A stretch of 8,848 bases of DNA from Bacteroidota bacterium (lineage in GTDB: Bacteria; Bacteroidota; Bacteroidia; Bacteroidales; Prolixibacteraceae), in the NCBI GenBank assembly GCA_030691295.1, contig JAUYEQ010000391.1, positions 1 through 8,848 of the forward strand, given 5' to 3'. The first letter of the stretch is position 1. Each line of letters opens with the position of its first letter. This document shows, piece after piece, positions 6,072 to 8,848 of the stretch. The position numbers and the translations under genes are program-made. The notes under the pieces are model-generated. The model was not told the origin of the DNA, did no database searches, and saw nothing but the letters and a program-made list of their open reading frames with translations.

Positions 6072-6689
6072 TTAAAGTTTTATTCCCATGAACCCCATGA
6101 AAGCCAGACCCATCAAGCCGGTAATGATGAACGTGATGCCCAGGCCTCTTAAAGGTGCAGGTATCTGTGAATATTGTATTTTTTCACGTATTGCAGCAAT
6201 ACTGACTATGGCAAGAAACCATCCAAATCCAGACCCAAATCCATAAACGGTAGCCTCGCCCACTGTGTGGAAAGCTTTTTGTTGCATAAATAATGAACCT
6301 CCAAGGATGGCACAATTCACTGCAATCAGCGGCAGGAAAATACCAAGCTGAGTGTAAAGCACCGGCGCAAACTTCTCCACAACCATTTCGACTAGCTGTA
6401 CCATTGAAGCAATTACTGCAATAAACATGATAAAGCTTAAGAAACTCAAGTCAACAGTTTCAAATCCGGGGCCCATCCATGCCAGAGCGCCATCCATGAG
6501 CAAATATTTCTCCAGCAAATAATTCACCGGAAGTGTAATAATCTGAACAAAAATTACAGCTAATCCTAATCCGGTTGCTGTTTTTACTGATTTCGAAACA
6601 GCCAGATATGAACACATGCCCAGGAAATAGGCAAATACCATGTTCTCAATAAACACTGACTTTACGAACAGATTTAATAAGTTCTCCAT
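6072..6689 (-). CDS. nqrE: Na+-translocating NADH:quinone reductase subunit E
   Basis: This 205-aa integral membrane subunit has about six helices. With NqrD it forms the inverted pair that holds an iron centre in the middle of the membrane, on the electron path between the NqrF 2Fe-2S cluster and the NqrC FMN. The N-terminus [20 protein letters not shown], then [12 protein letters not shown] with Cys26, and later VNCAILGG with Cys126, match the two half-site cysteines of the family. The second corresponds to Cys120 of the Vibrio cholerae protein, shifted by a slightly longer loop. The length is close to the usual 198-208 aa. It lies 22 bp after nqrD and 15 bp before nqrF. NqrE is homologous to RnfA, but the flanking nqrC, nqrD and nqrF settle the assignment. 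Confidence 0.98.
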   Translation of the reverse strand: MENLLNLFVKSVFIENMVFAYFLGMCSYLAVSKSVKTATGLGLAVIFVQIITLPVNYLLEKYLLMDGALAWMGPGFETVDLSFLSFIMFIAVIASMVQLVEMVVEKFAPVLYTQLGIFLPLIAVNCAILGGSLFMQQKAFHTVGEATVYGFGSGFGWFLAIVSIAAIREKIQYSQIPAPLRGLGITFIITGLMGLAFMGFMGIKL

Positions 6690-6711
6690 ATCGCTTTTTA
6701 TTTTTTTTCAG

Positions 6712-7356
6712 TTATTTTTCCTGAAGTTTAGGATTTCTGCTACGCTGTACCCAGATAATCACACCAACAGTTATCAATGCCATTGGAGGAAGTATCATCA
6801 TCCCGTTGTTGGAATAAAATCCTCCATTGGCGATGTACCAGCTTTCAGGAATGATACGAAAGCCCCAAACAGTTCCAGATCCGAGTAATTCGCGGAAGAA
6901 AGCAATGATAATCAGTATTAAACCATAACCGGCACCATTTCCAATACCATCCAGAAACGATGGCCATGGTTTATTTGCCAATGCAAATGCTTCCAGACGT
7001 CCCATCAGGATACAATTGGTAATTATCAATCCCACGAAAACTGAAAGTTGTTTGCTTACATCGTAAACAAATGCCTTCAGAAATTGGTCAACAATAATTA
7101 CAAGCGCTGCAATAACCACCAACTGTACGATGATTCGGATTCGGTTTGGAATCGTGTTCCGTAGTAATGAAATGATTACGTTACCGAAAGCAACCACTAC
7201 GGTTACTGAAAGAGCCATTACAAATGCGGGTTTCAGCTGGGCAGTAACAGCAAGAGCCGAACAAATTCCGAGTACCTGAATGGTAATTGGATTGTTGCTG
7301 CCAATTGGACTGGTCAGCAGACCTATGTTTTTCTTTGAAAATAATCCTTCTCTCAT
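6712..7356 (-). CDS. nqrD: Na+-translocating NADH:quinone reductase subunit D
   Basis: This 214-aa membrane subunit has about six helices and is the partner of NqrE at the intramembrane iron centre. The family pattern [18 protein letters not shown] (21-38) carries Cys32, and [18 protein letters not shown] (108-125) carries Cys115. These correspond to the paired iron-ligand cysteines Cys29 and Cys112 of V. cholerae Nqr[13 protein letters not shown] (134-145) and FRELLGSGT (154-162) are also typical. The length is usual for NqrD (about 207-215 aa). The ATG at 7356 is 3 bp after the nqrC stop, which points to coupled translation. NqrD is homologous to RnfE, and the operon context makes it NQR. 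Confidence 0.98.
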   Translation of the reverse strand: MREGLFSKKNIGLLTSPIGSNNPITIQVLGICSALAVTAQLKPAFVMALSVTVVVAFGNVIISLLRNTIPNRIRIIVQLVVIAALVIIVDQFLKAFVYDVSKQLSVFVGLIITNCILMGRLEAFALANKPWPSFLDGIGNGAGYGLILIIIAFFRELLGSGTVWGFRIIPESWYIANGGFYSNNGMMILPPMALITVGVIIWVQRSRNPKLQEK

Positions 7357-7359
7357 CTT

Positions 7360-8058
7360 CTATTGTTTTTTCTTATTGAAAAATGCTTTGTACGAAGTAA
7401 AATCAGTCAGCAACATGGCTTGAAGTCCTTTTCCGGTAATAGTACCTCCAGAAATACCATCTACTTTATGCTCTACTGGAGCGTTTTCACCAGCCTTTGC
7501 AACGATGATAGAAACTAAATTTCCGGTTTCATCAAATATTTTTTTTCCTGAAAATGGCTCCTGAAAAGTCCTGGTATTGATTTCTGCTCCTAACCCCGGA
7601 GTCTCTGCGGCATGGGCAAAAACAGCTCCGTACAAAGTGTTCATGTCGTCGTTTACGGCAACATATCCCCAGATTGGACCCCATAAACCAGCTCCATATA
7701 CTGGCAAAATATATTTTGTTCCTTCCTCTGTTTTGCATTCGTAAACAGGTAGTCTCCGGTCGGCTTCCGGCTTGGCTCTTTCCGACTTCAGATCGATGTC
7801 AAATGCCTGGCCTTCAATTTGCTCACCCGAAAAATTTACAATGTAAGATTGTAAAATCCTTTCAGCATAAATTGACTCGGCATCTGCAAATGTACTGGCA
7901 ATTCCTACCGAAGCAAGAATATTCTGTTTCTTTTCAATGTCGATGTTTTTTTGCTGGGCTGGCTTTAGCTTTAGTGCTGTTATGGCAAGGATTGCCGCAA
8001 CAAGGATGACCATTGCTGAGGCATATATAAATGTATATTTATTCCCGTTCGTATCCAT
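7360..8058 (-). CDS. nqrC: Na+-translocating NADH:quinone reductase subunit C (FMN carrier)
   Basis: This 232-aa subunit has one N-terminal helix (about 9-30) followed by an exported FMN-binding domain. The domain accepts electrons from the NqrD/E iron centre and passes them to NqrB. HAAETPGLGAEI (149-160) and LWGPIWGYVAV (125-135) are family motifs. The flavinylation site is DGISGGTIT (200-208), in which Thr206 should carry FMN through a phosphoester bond made by ApbE. The usual motif has SGAT; here the alanine is glycine (see findings). The protein is somewhat shorter than proteobacterial NqrC (about 255-265 aa), which is acceptable for this lineage. The ATG at 8058 follows the nqrB stop by 18 bp. 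The gene contains an A8 run at 7539-7546 (coding strand), but the frame is intact. Confidence 0.97.
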   Translation of the reverse strand: MDTNGNKYTFIYASAMVILVAAILAITALKLKPAQQKNIDIEKKQNILASVGIASTFADAESIYAERILQSYIVNFSGEQIEGQAFDIDLKSERAKPEADRRLPVYECKTEEGTKYILPVYGAGLWGPIWGYVAVNDDMNTLYGAVFAHAAETPGLGAEINTRTFQEPFSGKKIFDETGNLVSIIVAKAGENAPVEHKVDGISGGTITGKGLQAMLLTDFTSYKAFFNKKKQ

Positions 8059-8076
8059 TTTTCTGAATTTTATCGT

Positions 8077-8848
8077 TTAGGCTTTAACTTTGATTCGTTT
8101 CAACCGCTTTTTGATGCTTCCTTCCACAACATAGTGGTCAACAAGAGGCGCAAAGGTATTCATAAGCAAAATAGCAAGCATCATTCCTTCAGGATAGGCA
8201 GGGTTTACAACCCGTATTAAAATAGCCAGAATTCCGATCAGAAAACCATAAATCCATTTGCCTCTTTCTGTTTGAGTTCCTGATACCGGATCGGTTGCCA
8301 TAAACACAGCGCCAAAAGCAAAACCTCCGATGATAAAATGTTCCCAGAAAGGAAGTGCCATGTATGCATTATCACCTGCAAAGTAATTCAGGATCAATCC
8401 CATTACAGCTCCTCCGGCAAAGGTTGAAACGATTATCTTCCAGCTACCGATTCCCGTTATTACCAGAATTGCAGCACCAATCAAAATTGCAAGTGTGGAG
8501 GTTTCTCCAATTGAGCCGGGAATTAATCCTATAAATGAGTTCCAGACATCAATATTCGGTTGCCCTGCTGCGGCTTCAGCCATTGGTGTTGCTCCCGAAA
8601 AGCCGTCGATGGCCTGTTTACCACCAAGACTTACCCATACCGAATCGCCCGACATTTGGCTTGGATAAGCAAAGAAGACAAAAGCCCTTGCTACCAAGGC
8701 TGGATTCCAAATGTTCATTCCGGTTCCACCAAAGACTTCTTTTACAAAGACAACTGAAAAAGCAGTGGCAATTGCAGTCATCCAAAGTGGTGTATTTATA
8801 GGCATTATCATTGGTATCAACATACCAGATACCAAAAAGCCTTCCTGA
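8077..8848 (-). CDS. nqrB: Na+-translocating NADH:quinone reductase subunit B, C-terminal part
   Basis: NqrB is the large membrane subunit with covalent FMN and riboflavin. It is the main site of Na+ transport and quinone reduction. The frame is open to the window edge and begins ..QEGFLVSGMLIPMIMP, which is internal NqrB sequence, so the true start lies outside. About 256 residues are present and roughly 130-160 should be missing. The TTG codon at 8835 is an internal leucine codon, not the start. GGTGMNIWNPALVARAF is a strong family motif. The FMN site DGFSGATP places the flavinylated threonine at 8587-8589. FMATDPVSG and NPAYPEGMMLAILLMN are further NqrB hallmarks. Several membrane helices follow, and the tail is basic (KKRLKRIKVKA). 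nqrA is expected upstream, past the right edge. Confidence 0.98.
   Translation of the reverse strand, partial: QEGFLVSGMLIPMIMPINTPLWMTAIATAFSVVFVKEVFGGTGMNIWNPALVARAFVFFAYPSQMSGDSVWVSLGGKQAIDGFSGATPMAEAAAGQPNIDVWNSFIGLIPGSIGETSTLAILIGAAILVITGIGSWKIIVSTFAGGAVMGLILNYFAGDNAYMALPFWEHFIIGGFAFGAVFMATDPVSGTQTERGKWIYGFLIGILAILIRVVNPAYPEGMMLAILLMNTFAPLVDHYVVEGSIKKRLKRIKVKA

Noticed and set aside
6072..7356. Assignment of the paired membrane subunits to an RNF complex (RnfA/RnfE)
   Set aside because: The operon contains nqrF with fused ferredoxin, FAD and NADH domains and an NqrB with NQR motifs. There is no RnfB or RnfC.
8077..8835. A complete 252-aa protein starting at TTG 8835
   Set aside because: The frame stays open to the window edge and the upstream codons (QEGF) continue the NqrB family sequence, so this is a truncated nqrB and not a short gene.

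Overview
The window is an ordinary, tightly packed bacterial chromosome segment, most likely from the Bacteroidota. The evidence is an AT-rich composition, genes that almost all lack a Shine-Dalgarno sequence, matches to the Bacteroidota -7 promoter box (TAnnTTTG), and the style of the Na+-NQR proteins and of the small membrane proteins. A marine or anaerobic Bacteroidia member (for example Marinilabiliales) would fit, but this is inference. No rRNA, tRNA, CRISPR array, insertion sequence or phage gene was seen.

Layout from left to right. Positions 1-48 hold the tail of a plus-strand gene that enters from outside. Positions 85-2184 hold a minus-strand three-gene cluster, transcribed in the order small four-helix membrane protein (1798-2184), acylphosphatase (1532-1801, GTG start overlapping the previous stop), group II PLP-dependent aromatic-amino-acid decarboxylase (85-1524). 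A 204-bp divergent spacer (2185-2388) carries a 10-bp direct repeat and two -7-box matches pointing toward a plus-strand pair: an 83-aa one-helix protein (2389-2640) and a membrane sensor histidine kinase with no receiver domain (2705-3976). The kinase meets the next gene tail to tail with one base between the stop codons.

The right half (3978-8848) is a minus-strand operon for the sodium-pumping NADH:quinone oxidoreductase. It reads nqrB (cut by the window edge), nqrC, nqrD, nqrE, nqrF and finally an alpha/beta hydrolase 9 bp behind nqrF. NqrF takes electrons from NADH through FAD and a 2Fe-2S cluster. NqrD and NqrE hold the intramembrane iron centre. NqrC and NqrB carry covalent FMN on threonine and pass electrons on to quinone while Na+ is exported. 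All the key cofactor residues are visible, so the complex should be functional. nqrA is expected just beyond the right edge. No apbE (FMN transferase) gene is in the window.

I see no clearly new system. The points most worth checking are the 83-aa protein, which has the general layout of the NQR assembly factor NqrM but lacks its cysteine set; the hydrolase in the nqr operon; the altered substrate-pocket residues of the decarboxylase; and the Gly-for-Ala variant of the NqrC flavinylation motif.
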